Source: Pezicula radicicola (taxonomy: Eukaryota > Ascomycota > Leotiomycetes > Helotiales > Dermateaceae). Taken from it: a stretch of DNA of 48,945 bases. The notes under the pieces were generated by a model that searched no databases, was not told where the DNA came from, and worked only from the letters and a program-made list of their open reading frames with translations. Every line of letters starts with the position of its first letter. Position 1 is the stretch's first letter. Positions 34,733-45,028 of this stretch are shown here, piece after piece. The stretch lies in NCBI GenBank assembly GCA_003008705.1, contig PDUO01000066.1, forward strand, positions 98,194 to 147,138. Reading direction: 5' to 3'. Made by a program: the position numbers and the translations under genes.

Positions 34733-35250
34733 TCATCCCATTTCGTCGAATTAGTTCGTTGATTTTGGACTTACTAAGTCAATCGCTATTATTAATATAA
34801 ATGGTTTTAATATTGTCTTATTTCGTGCCTTACTAGAGTGTAGCGCCTAAACTAGTACGCCTAGAGTAGCTTTAGCCTATACGGCAACATTGAATTACTC
34901 CTAATTTATATAGGAAATAATACTCTAGGGTACCTATTTACTACCAACGCTCCCGCAATAGGGCTAAACTAACTATATACATAGACTATAGGGACGGTAG
35001 GTAGGGAAAACGAAGCTTTAGATGAAAATCGTGTTGTTGATAAAGAGAGGAAGATTTTACTAGCGAGCAGTAATTTTATATAGGCCTTGTACTAAATTAT
35101 ACTACGGCAGAGCCCGACTCCACTCCTTCATGAAAATGGTACTTTTTTTAGAAGAAATAATCGAGGCCATTTTTGCCTCAGGCAATACTGCCTCACCTCA
35201 GGCTTTGAAATTGAATAATATAGCCTCCACTCCTTCATAAAACAGGCACT
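34733..35250. mobile_element. Inserted repeat sequence inside the alpha/beta hydrolase gene
   Basis: The hydrolase frame stops making sense after PVLY (near 34725) and resumes at FYRAEAGQVNARLPELR (near 35251). The roughly 520 bp between do not code. TTTAT occurs at both edges (34728-34732 and 35251-35255) and may be a target duplication, but the bases do not rejoin perfectly. Inside, a phrase near CTCCACTCCTTCAT occurs twice, 107 bp apart (35118 and 35225). The block from about 35083 is shared with 43742-43806. No terminal inverted repeat or coding sequence is seen, so the class is open (MITE, solo LTR fragment or other). Confidence 0.6.
35083..35146 (+). repeat. Dispersed repeat, copy 1
   Basis: CTTGTACTAAATTATACTACG followed by GCAGAGCCCGACTCCACTCC, then CTTCATGAAAATGG, matches 43742-43806 nearly base for base. 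Copy 2 differs mainly by C to T (CGGCAG/CGGTAG, CTCCAC/CTCTAC, TTCAT/TTTAT). A third partial copy of the last 30 bases is at 35225-35254. Confidence 0.85.
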
Positions 35251-35914
35251 TTTATCGCGCGGAAGCTGGTCAAGTAAACGCTCGATTACCCGAATTGCGA
35301 TCGAGCGTTCTGTATATATTCGGTGGGGAGTCCGATTTAGCGGCACCGGAAAACGTGAGGGACAAACTTGACAGGTCGGGTGTTGGTATCGGCGGTAGTG
35401 GGGGAGCCCTCATCGGAAAGGTCAGATGTATGGTGTTCGAGGGCGTAGGGCATCTAGTCGCAATAGGGGCCGTCGACAGAACGGCTGACGTTACTATAGA
35501 ATGACTTGGTCGAGTTTCAGAAAGTTGGAGATCAGAGGAAGAGGAACACTGTCGAACTTGGATTCAAAAGGATACGCGAGAAAAACAAGCAATTAGTGAT
35601 GCTTGGAAGAGGAAAATGGGAGGTCCTTCTACAAGGCTGTCTCTAACTTCAAAAATGTGATATAGGATGATGTTCTTCAATTATCCCTTAGTTGGCTTAA
35701 AGAAAGGATTTTACAAAGTAACTTGCCCATCTGGCACTGTTAGTGATAGAACATTGAAATGAGGCGTGGTCCTCACCAGGACCTGTCGGCACAATCTGAT
35801 TATGAGGTTGCTCTATCGTCGTAAAGAAGAGAATAGTACCTTCATCTCGTAGCAATGCTATCTTAATGTTCGAGTCCAAATGTGTAGGAAGACAATATTT
35901 CTGTTCCCTTCCCT

Positions 35915-37939
35915 CTACTCCAGCTGAGTATTTCCATCGCGAAGACCGTTGAGACTCTTCTCAATGGTTACCCACTCGTTCCATCTGATTTTCCTGAGCA
36001 TCAACCAGAACCTAGGAAATGACCATGGCATTGTGTATGTGATCCATCCAGCATCGTTTTTGTAGTACGTTACACCGTAATTAGTCATTAGTAAGGCCAA
36101 TCTGCAAGGAAAAGAGTATCTTAGAAGGCTTACCAGTCGCTTCGCGCCGAAACGAGTTTTCCCGCCTGTTGGCGTTGAACTTCGTCATTATACGCTCGCT
36201 CATGATCACGGTTAGGAAACATAGCGAGTTTCAGGCCTCGATCTTTACGCCGAATAATTTCACGAATAGCCTTCGCAGCAAATCGGGCTTGTAGCTCCCA
36301 ATTGTCTTGCTGCGAAGACTATACGGTAGCTGAGTTCGGCCCGAAACACATAAACATGTTAGGGAATTTAGAAGTGGCAAGGCCGTACAGGGCTTCCGGA
36401 TACTCCTTCCACTTATCCTGTAGGTTGATGCCCCTGATTCCCGTAATCTTCTCATACTCCAAAAATTGAGTAACATTGAATCCTGTCCTAAAAATGATTA
36501 TGTCAAACTGTCTTTTAATCTTAGTGCCGTTAGCCGGATCGGTAGATACAACTCCAGCTTCCGTGTATCGTACAAGTCTCTCTAGGGTAACTATATAATT
36601 AGACTTTGCTAGCGAACTAGAGAAATTGTCGAGTCGTAGTGGGCGTTTATAATAATCTAATGAAGAATGATAGCTTAGTTACGAACAGCAGTTTTGGAGT
36701 TGAGATACACTTACATTTGGCAGTCGGTCGTAACATGTCACGTAATTTGGGGTCCTTGACTTGAGCTTCTATAAAACCAATTGCCATTCTGTTCATGGTA
36801 TCATTTTGAGGAGAATTGTCCATAGCAGTGATCTTTCCGTAGAGTATCATCCTTAACTTCATTCTCTGTCTCACAAGCTAGGTAAACCACGGCAAATACT
36901 TAACACAGAATCGAAAAAGCCTGTAAAGCTAGCTTAGATAGGCATTGTGAATGCTGATAGCGGCATTCGTGCTGCGGATTTCACATACTATGAATACCTG
37001 AAATCTTTCCTGGGCACACAGACCGGAGGTGTTCGCACAAACACCTAGTTGGATCAAGATCAATACGTAGCAAGAAGTTTGTAAGTCACTCACTGTAAGA
37101 TGCTTAACTGTGTCGACAGTCTTAGGGATAATCTGTGCAGCACTTGGGACGCATCCAACTATCCCGACTTTGAGCCTAGTGAGGTCAACATCGTGCCGCC
37201 AATGTACGGTATACTAGGAGAGACCTTTAAAATTCTCTCTTCCTGGTGTGTTGCCCCATTTCGGCCGATTAAGGGAACCGACACATTGACAGACAACATC
37301 CGCGATCCAATGCTTAAGGCGATCCGATTTATGTTGAATTTGTATATGTTAGACGAATAAGTTGTCGTTCCAAGTGCAGGATTTCACAAAAGCTACAAAG
37401 GTAGTACACCGCTCCAGTTTATATGCGTGGGCGAACTCTGTGTAATAGTCCTGGATTTGAGACTGAGTGGCGTAGAAATGAGAGAAACCTGCATGTTATG
37501 ATCAGCCTCAGGTCTGTCTTGTTGTATGACTGGTAAGTAATCTCAGACTTTTACAGATGTAGTAACCTGTAGTATAGACCATTGCTAGAACGTCGCAAGC
37601 ACAACCTGGATACGTGTTTTTTGCCTATACTCCACCGAATCCATCAAGCGCTTCGAAAATTTGCATGTCTTCATGCTTGAGTACGCCCTCCTTTAACAGG
37701 ATGCTTGCTTGTTGTATACCGGAAACGCCAGCTCCGATGATAATGACTCGCCTTCGTCTAACTAGCGGAACAGATGAGATAGGCTCAAGTATCTCACCCT
37801 TCATGGTCTCTGTTGTTGTAAATCTAGACATGGACCCGTAGCCATTACTATCGATAATGCTAGCGTTGAATGTTTTCAGAGGCTGGGGTGCCATCTGCGT
37901 GCGGCCCAGCAATGGTTCGTTCCCGTCTATGGAAGTCAT
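35915..37939 (-). pseudogene. Flavin monooxygenase, Baeyer-Villiger type, broken
   Basis: FAD/NADPH enzymes of this class insert oxygen next to a ketone. It starts MTSIDGNEPLLGRTQM. The FAD fold is RRVIIIGAGVSGIQQAS, then KHEDMQIFEALDGFGG and, after a shift, NTYPGCACDVLAMVYTTG. Next come QDYYTEFAHAYKLERCT and CVGSLNRPKWGNTPGRENFKG. The type-I Baeyer-Villiger fingerprint (FxGxxxHxxxW) reads FKGLS*YTVHW, so its His is Tyr and the residue before it is a stop. The NADPH fold VGIVGCVPSAAQ has lost a Gly. Later landmarks are FDIIIFRTGFNVTQFLE (ATG motif region), ALYGLATSKFPNMFMCFGPNS and SSQQDNWELQARFAAKAI. It ends RDGNTQLE. Several stops and at least one shift occur. It runs toward the hydrolase gene with 254 bp between their stops. 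The substrate is unknown. Confidence 0.85.
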
Positions 37940-38322
37940 TTCAATGAAATGTGTAGCGTTTTTCTTCTGGCAGCACGGCTATTTTAGAGTGTCTTGTCTG
38001 GACCTGAACTTCCTTTTATCTTTGAACTAAAGTTAGAAAGCTGCCTAGGATTGCGAGGATGGAGTTGGGCGTTTGAACATATGACGCTAGTCAGAGCTCG
38101 ACCACTACCTAGTTTAACTAGCGTGAACATTGCTAATCAACCCAATCTGTACTTCGCACTCCGTCCGAGTTGTCGGACTCAGAAGTGGTTCCATGTCATA
38201 CCAATTCTCTTCCCAAGGTCCAGCGGAAAACGCTAGAGCGCCAAATCTACCTCATTTCGGAGCTCCCTCGACTTCCAGGTGAAATTGACAAGAGTCCAGA
38301 TATAGCGCGGGTTAATTAACGA
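37940..38322. other. Intergenic stretch upstream of the monooxygenase
   Basis: No recognisable coding sequence. It would hold the monooxygenase promoter on the minus strand. A short frame at 37994-38236 is not recognisable. Confidence 0.35.
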
Positions 38323-39198
38323 ATGATATCTCAGACCAAGCCAAGAGTGCTGACGAGGCTGGAAGTCAGCTTGCTGAAAGAATTGAAGAAGCGAGGGCGA
38401 GCATTCTACCTCCACTTTCCGGCTTTCGACTGCAGAGGCAACTGGTTCGCGGAGCAGCAGAATTGGGGAAATGGGCCGAGGCAACTCTGGAAACTCCGAT
38501 TCGAGAGGCGACTTCCACTAAGCCTATTGGTTATAAGCGAGTATAGAGACACTATACAGGCAACCCTTCGAGTTGAATTACTAACATATCTAGATCCCTT
38601 GAAACCATTCACCAATACCTCATATCTTACTACAATAGCAATTACAATGGTATCGTTGCTGTCTTCTATACCCACTCCTGGGTTGAGGGTTGTTGCCGAC
38701 TCTTTGACCGTGCCCAAACCCACGACAGAGGCTTACTGTATGAATCATACAATGCTTCATATCTCAGACCCCGCGTAGTTGTTTCGGTTCTACATCTATT
38801 TCATGGGAATATCACTGGTTTTCACGTTCAACACAGGACCCTTCGTGGTATACTATCTGGTATATCCAGGACCAAGCGATCACACGCCGGGCGACATAGG
38901 GAAATCCATGAGTAGTAGGGCTGGCTTACTAGAGCTTGTCCATGTCCCTCAGATAGAACAGGATCTCAAGTCTCCTACCGCTACCCATTATTCTTCACTA
39001 AGATCTTTATTTTTAGACGTTATCCTAGAGCTCTTGCTTCACCACGCTCCTCTGTATCAGCTGGATTGGCGGGATGTGGACGACGCTGCGATAGCACAAA
39101 AAATCTACTCGAGCGTGCATTTTGGTTTTGATCGACGGCGCTCGTTTGTGCTGTCTGGGCTTCAGGTGCTGTTGTTGCCGGTATCGTCATCTTCGTAG
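38323..39198 (+). other. Uncertain frame of 292 codons with one internal TAG
   Basis: Frame 1 stays open from 38323 to 39198 except for TAG at 38776-38778 (HISDPA*LFRFYIYF). It shows hydrophobic stretches (LTTIAITMVSLLSS, FYIYFMGISLVFTFN) and no domain I know. The last 180 bases overlap the C-terminus of the ankyrin-CorA gene on the other strand, where the minus frame is more convincing. It may be a decayed membrane-protein gene or chance. I would not rely on it. Confidence 0.2.
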
Positions 39199-41645
39199 CC
39201 TCCGCTGTGGTCTTGTTGGCATCTTCGGCCTTGTGTGCAATTCTCTCAGCCCATGTGGCAAGGCGGTCTTTATTATGTATGCAATACCACACAATTAGGC
39301 CCGTCAGTGCGATTATCGCGATCTCGGCAGAAACTAGGTACGAGGTTAGCTGTCACCCTGCACAGCTCACATTATGTTCTTTGTAAGCAGGATTTACAGA
39401 AAGTCACGAAGATGTACCATGATGGATAGACAGCATCATCTCCCTTGCCTGACTTGTGCTTTGCTAGTTCGTCGATGTTCAGAGCAAAAAGCGCAGTCAT
39501 GAATGCGAGTGGTGCGAACAAGATCGTAATGACGGTGAAACCTATGACTGCGATGGCGAGAAGCAGACTTGTCTTCGCATCACTCATGCTAGCGAAGGTG
39601 CGCTTGTTCGAGCGGACTAGTTTGACGTGGGCGATGAAGCCATCCAACACCATGTCCTGCTGGCAGAGAATCTCGAACACCATAGCCAGCTCGTCCCTGA
39701 TGTCGGCCATGTCAATCATCAATTCAAGCTCTGTTATGCTGTCGTCTGTTGCGAGATCATTATCTTCCACGTATTTGTTCACGCTAGTCAATACTCGCAC
39801 AACACCGATCTCAAAGATATCGAGTGGCGACTGAAACTCTTCTGCGCCTTGTACATCTCCAAAGCGGCGCACTTGATCAGCCAACAGCTGAGCAATGTGC
39901 TGTTCCGGTGATTCTGTGAGAAGGCTAGGTTTCACCCCAAGGCCGCAAGTATCCCAAGAGTCCCATGGTTCGAGGATGGGGCCCTCCTTCTTGGCCCACT
40001 GCACGCCCAGCGTGCTTCCCTAGTGGCGTATATACGGAGATGACCCAATTCCCTGCTAGCCACATCCATAACTGTGGCACCATCAGGATAGGCTTCGAGT
40101 CGCCAGATACGTCCGCTCCGTTAGCAGTCTGCTTGCACTCTCTTGTAACCACCTGTTGCTCGTTTCGGATATGTAGAACCTCTTGAGTGAGTGAGGGATA
40201 GTACACCTCATCTAAAGTTCGTTCGATCTAAAAGTATTTGCCAGCCATTCCCCAGCTACTGTCTGCTGACTGTCTTTGACTTCGGAGATTTTCTCGTAAA
40301 GTACGGAACCGACCTATGGGTTGCAGTAGGAGGCAAGGAAACTTTCTCTATTAGTGCATAAAATGAGAGGATTGTTTTAAACTTACAACTAAAGAGGCCA
40401 AGTGCAGATTGCTTCGTTGCTGCGGCATCACCTTCGTGAGACAAGATGGGGCCCTGTAGCTAAGGTGTGGGTCTCCAGGTATAGTAGAAGGACTGTCGAA
40501 GCTACTAGAGATCCAGTGGCTCACGGCAGGAAATCGTTCATCATCAGATGAATAGTCGAGCATCACACGGCACACGGCAGCCTAAAGAAAGATTAGATTC
40601 GAGTATCACGGTATGCAAGAGCTTACATAGATCAGAGGACCCTATTACTTTTTAGTATGATGGTCGCCCAAGATGATATTTGACCTACACTAGTGCAGGG
40701 GACATGCATCCATTGCATAGGCCTCTGTTTTATCCATTCGCCAATTGAATCGAAACTTCTTAAGCTCACAATCTTTCCAAGGTGACCCGACTCTTCACAA
40801 GGATATAGACAGTATCCAGAAAAGTATAACGGAAAATTTAAGTGTTCCTTTAAATGCGTATATAGGAGGACGATCAGCATAGGCTCAGCAAATTTGCCAT
40901 CTCCGATGTCCCAGATGGATTTTCCGTCATTGTCTCGAATCGACGGATCAGAACCTCGCATGCAGCAGAATTGCACTAGATCTAGCTTTCTCAAGTATAA
41001 GGTGTAATGCAAGGCAGTTCTTCCGAAAGTATCTTGCTGATTTAATTCGCTTCGTAAGACCTCCGTGCTCATCTTGCTAGCCAAGTACTCAAGAATCGCT
41101 AAGCTTTGACTGGATAGGCTAAAGGCATAGATGATGGGAGATTTTCCTAAGGTGTCTCTTGACCCCAGGTCGGCGCCATGGTGTTCGACGAGGTGCGTGC
41201 ATATCTCCAGGCTACCAATGCCAACAGCGCATCGAATTAACCTTCCGATGTCAATTTCGATGTCCTCGCTGCACTTTTCAATTATCCAGTCTAGATCTTC
41301 CAGTATGCTTGAAGTTCGATCCGGATCCGGCTTCAGGAGACCAGGGATATGTAACACTGAGGACGGAGAGGGTTACTTAAAGTGACTGCATATTCCCATA
41401 GGGTTCCTTCACTCACCTCTCTCCCTTATTGTGTCTAAGATAGCATCGCTTTCTGAAGTCTCAGAATCACTGCTTGGCGATGACAGACTGCCTGTTCGGT
41501 GTACAGCCTGAGCCTTAGCTGTTACTGGAAATTGATTGATGTCTTCACTGAGTCTCAAATACCCTTCTTCATATAGCTTGATTTGTAAGTAGGGCACAAT
41601 GTCTGTAAAAGCATCGAATCGGGGGTCTGCTTCGTAGTGAGCCAT
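39020..41645 (-). pseudogene. Ankyrin-CorA fusion protein, broken in the middle
   Basis: The most likely start is MAHYEADPRFDAFTD at 41645. An acidic/Ser linker (SLSSPSSDSETSESD) is followed by a perfect intron (41416-41357), then LHIPGLLKPDPDRTS. Ankyrin repeats read LEICTHLVEHHGADLGSRD, then FGRTALHYTLYLRKLDLV and GSDPSIRDNDGKSIWDI. The linker phrase QWMHVPCTSVGQ and VMLDYSSDDERF are usual between ankyrin and CorA parts in fungal fusions. The CorA part has ERTLDEVYYPSLT, ILMVPQLWMWLAGNWVIS, a long helix (ADIRDELAMVFEILCQQDMV), span 1 (LLLAIAVIGFTVITILFAPL), ALNIDEL where CorA has GMN, and after an intron span 2 (AEIAIIALTGLIVWYCIHN). A tail follows. Shifts or stops lie near 40640, 40390, 40225 and 40020. 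It would have been a membrane protein. Ion transport is known for CorA but unproven for these fusions. Confidence 0.75.
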
Positions 41646-42579
41646 CGCTGAACGGGCATTTATTGAACGCGTAAGCGAAGAGAAATGTAAGATACCGGAC
41701 AATACAGAACATGGGACTGAGATGTACGACTCGCGACGATGATCAGGCTGCGCTCCCAGCCCCCGCTGCATTTTCGGGTGACACAGACAACTCAGTGTAG
41801 ATGCCACATGCATATTTGCTATTCTTAGATCGGGCTGGCGGCAAGAGTCGGAAATACATGGATGCTCAAGTCTGCTTTGTGTACTCTTCACGAAGGTCAA
41901 GTACACTACTACTGGTGCAAGCAATCGATAAAATGATATGGCATTCGTGGACTTTGATGCGTGTTGACAGAAATGGTGGCCGAGAAGCACTAAACCAAGC
42001 GAGCTGATACGCTTACGTTCCGTCATGAGCGCCCCCATCCCCCCAAAATAACTAATCGCAAGGTTTCCATCATTTACGCCTATTTTCCCCTAAAATAGGC
42101 GAGGTACACCGAAAACTAGATTTCTACATGGTTAGTCAATATACCATAGAGGGCGCATTGTTCTGCGCTGCGTGGAGTGTGCAGCCCACTTAGCGACACT
42201 CCAGAAACCAAATGATGTATCTATTCTCATTGGGTATGGCTGTAGATCCTTGTGGCGAGTCTGGTAAGTAGATTGGTGTAATTATGACAAACGTAACAAG
42301 TGATCTCAGATAACTTCAAATATGGACAATTTTACCATCATTTCTTGATTATTTTACTTAGCTTTTTGAGACACAGTCTTGCGCAACCAAAGAAATCAGC
42401 TTAGGATACTGAATAAAGTCTCAAAGTCCTGTCTCTCGACTACTGGAACCTCGCTTTATCTTTCTATTCATAATTAAACTTCCTTAAGCGACGTAATCTT
42501 CGCAGAGTGCCGCAGAATGAACCCCTTCTAGGTACTCGTGATGTAATACTATATCTAAGTTAGCTTAAGTAACGCAAAG
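41646..42579. other. Intergenic stretch, probably promoter and leader
   Basis: The minus-strand frame of the ankyrin-CorA gene stays open upstream to 42038, but the sequence lacks motifs and I take it as leader. From 42040 to 42579 no frame or repeat stands out. Confidence 0.4.
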
Positions 42580-43430
42580 TCATAAACCTATCACCACACC
42601 CCTTGCTTCGATAGCTGCTCTGATCTCTTCATGCTTAGCCGATAAATCATTCCGTGCCTTGTCATATAATAATTCTTCCTTAGAACCGTCTCTCGTTGTT
42701 TAACCACAGCCAACATCGTGCCAAGTTTCCCAGAACTCAATCTAATCCTAGACCATGCCGTCTTCTATCGCATCTCGCCAGTCCTTGAATTCCTCGTAGT
42801 CTAGGAAAAAGTTAATATCTGCAAGCCACTAATCGTATAAAACAGTCTCGATTCCCTGATCTAATTCATAAAAGAAATCGAAGTCAACAGTTTTAGAATG
42901 TCCATGTATATATTTGAGCCTTACCACATCGTCAACAACGATCTTCGTCTATATACAATCATAGAAAAGCTGGTGGGAAATCCAGTCGAGCGGAGCTCTA
43001 GCTCCAAAGTTTCGTGCAAAGCAAGCTAGGTGGATGCTAATTTCCCAAGGGCCGTACCCAGAGCTGGCAAGCAAGTCCCTCGCAGTATAGCATCGTAAAT
43101 CTCTAGTCGATAAAGATTGAAGCTAGAGGTCACTTTGAGTATAATAATGCTCTCATTGAAGCCCACGATCTATCAAGGTCTGTAAGGAGACCTTATACAG
43201 GATATAATTCTTAGGTATAGCCCATTCAAAAACAAGCTTGTGATAGAATAAGTTTGGTTCTAGGAGTTCGTATTCCTCTGCCAAGGGTCGTGTAGTATGG
43301 ACTCGGTCAGGTGTCCCGTGTATGATAGCTGGGACTTCAATAAAAGCGACCCAAATATCTGCTGGAGGTTCGCCATCCTTATAGCGTATGTTAAAATTCT
43401 AATCTAACAAGTTCTCCGGTGAAAATCACA
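42580..43430 (-). pseudogene. Conserved ascomycete protein of unknown function, riddled with stops
   Basis: One minus-strand frame reads sensibly for about 280 codons, from PENLLD*NFNIRYKDGEPPAD at about 43425 to EARGVVIGL and TGA at 42580-42582, with about ten internal stops and no shift. Phrases include DIWVAFIEVPAIIHGTPD, FEWAIPKNYILYKVSLQTL, ARNFGARAPLDWISHQLF, KIVVDDVVRLKYIHGHS, FFYELDQGIETVLYD*WLAD and DYEEFKDWRDAIEDGMV. Several stops stand where Trp is likely (YDCI*TKIVVDD, LYD*WLAD). I recall closely similar uncharacterised proteins in other ascomycetes, but no function or named domain I can vouch for. The N-terminus is not resolved; a basic frame at 43525-43734 may or may not belong. 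A length-based search would miss the gene. Confidence 0.65.
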
Positions 43431-43741
43431 GTCGGCAGCTCACTGTCGCCTATTGTATGCAACTAACCTTACCTTCGAATGTTTTCCTGTGCTTGCTAGA
43501 TCAACGCCTCATACACTTATATCCTTATCGATACTTTCTCTTCTTTTTCTGCCCTCTTCTCATTTCGCTCCTGCTACGATAGGTTTTAGGAGCGCTCGAG
43601 CGAATTGGTCTCCCTCGAGCATTAGATTGATCCGTTACAAAGAGTTCTAACCTAGTTCCATCGATAACCGGATCGATGCCGACGATGTATTTGCCCTCCA
43701 AACCCGGGTATAGCGCAGCCACAGCCACGGACAACAGGAAT

Positions 43742-43806
43742 GCCCTTGTACTAAATTATACTACGGTAGAGCCCGACTCTACTCCTTTATAAAATATACA
43801 CGTTTT
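43742..43806 (+). repeat. Dispersed repeat, copy 2
   Basis: CCCTTGTACTAAATTATACTA, then CGGTAGAGCCCGACTCTACTC, matches 35083-35146. The differences are mainly C in copy 1 against T here. The match ends near TATACACGTTTT, beyond which the two loci differ. It lies 260 bp before the AT-rich right flank. Confidence 0.85.
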
Positions 43807-44059
43807 AGATCTAAGTTTATTTAAAAATTAGTGATAGATTTCTTGTGTAGACTTGTATCTAACTTTACACCCAAATAAGAGGAACTTGTTGCTTATATAT
43901 AGTGTAAAGGTTTGGACCCTTGGGATAATCTTAGCGCCCTGGTATATATAATTCACTTATAGCTGCCGTTTTTGTACAGAAGCTTTGTCGGCCTGTAATC
44001 ACGTGTTTCTAATATATCTTCATTTCTGGTGGCCCTAGCGCCCACCGATCCCTCCGAAA
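43807..44059. other. Transition zone to the AT-rich flank
   Basis: Normal to slightly AT-rich sequence without open frames. Composition changes sharply at about 44060. Confidence 0.4.
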
Positions 44060-45028
44060 TCATAGATTAATTCTAACTATTCTAGCCTAGTATAGTACTA
44101 TTTTTATATTAATAGATTAATATCTTAAATACCTTATTTTATATAGATCTAGACCTATTTTAGATACCTCTCCTTTAATATATAAGTTTAAACTTTCTTC
44201 TATTTAATAAAGATAAGTAATTAAGTCTTTATTTATAATTTTTATTATATTCTATACTTTCTTTATATACTATATATTTAAAGTAATTAAGGGTTTATAG
44301 TTATAAGTCTAGTTATTATTCTCTTATAATAAATACCTTTATTTCTTATTAAAATTAAATAATTTTATATTAATTAATAAGAGTCTTATTTACTACTCTA
44401 AGCTATTAATTATTTAAGTAATACTTATTACTCTATTCTATTATAATTAATACTTATTTTAAATCTTATTAGATTTATTATCTTTATCTCTTTTAATATC
44501 TTAGATTAATTTTCTTATTAAAATTATTTAATTTAATTTATTAATTTAAACTAATTTAAATTATTTAAATTAACTTTATAGTATTCTAATTTAATATTTT
44601 ATAATTTATATTAGTTTATTATAAATTATTAAAAATAAACTATTTATCTAGATAACTTTATTATTATTACTTAGTTTAGTATATTATTTAAAATATTTAA
44701 AACTATTAAGGATTTAATTTATTTAAATATACTAAAAGACTAGAATATATAGTTTAATATAATTAATAAAATAGTTTAATCTAATAGAATAAATATTTAA
44801 TTATTTATTAATCTAGATCTAAATAAGAAGTTTACTTTATTTATAATATTTACTAGATTTATAAAACTTTTTATATTAATTAAAATAACTTTCTCTACTA
44901 GTTTAGAGATAATTATATAAGATATTAAATATTAGTTTATTTTAAATTTATATAATTTAAAAATTAATAAATAAAAAATTAAATAATCTAATATTTAAAC
45001 TTTATTATTAATAATCTAAAATATTTAT
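44060..45028. repeat. AT-rich, RIP-saturated block, unreadable
   Basis: Nearly pure A/T with scattered C and G. CA and TG are almost absent on both strands. I could not translate any recognisable protein on either strand. It is probably an older transposon into or beside which the right-hand element inserted. Confidence 0.6.

Larger units (their letters stand above)
33860..35660 (+). pseudogene. Alpha/beta hydrolase interrupted by an insertion of about 0.5 kb
   Basis: A fungal hydrolase of the Abhydrolase_6 type. It starts MSVYYVVEYTLSC. The cap region has PQPGDVTILAAYATGF and KELYEPL*EGILA, then HQGQSSVLNEELLGNDPSWFD. The nucleophile elbow is VGFGHSGGGNSITNLA; the Ser is kept, and the usual GHSMGG is GHSGGG. 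Later landmarks are ADLDPKSPVLY, LRSSVLYIFGGESDLAAPE (acid strand) and VFEGVGHLVAIGAVDRTADV (catalytic His). It ends LTSKM, a weak match to a PTS1 peroxisome signal. Breaks are stops at about 33899, 34069 (EPL*EG) and 34485, shifts near 34130 and 34215, the insertion between about 34733 and 35250, and TGA at 35502-35504 (IE*LGRVSESW). The C-terminal half is very well kept. In the pathway suggested by its neighbours it would cleave an ester. Confidence 0.83.

Noticed and set aside
31977..37939. Calling this region a secondary-metabolite or toxin cluster because of the hydrolase and monooxygenase
   Set aside because: No polyketide or peptide synthase, terpene cyclase or dedicated exporter is present. 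Enzymes of these families are common in ordinary catabolism.
41646..42038. Extension of the ankyrin-CorA protein by 131 residues upstream
   Set aside because: The frame is open but shows no conserved motif. MAHYEADPRF is a more natural start. Not excluded.
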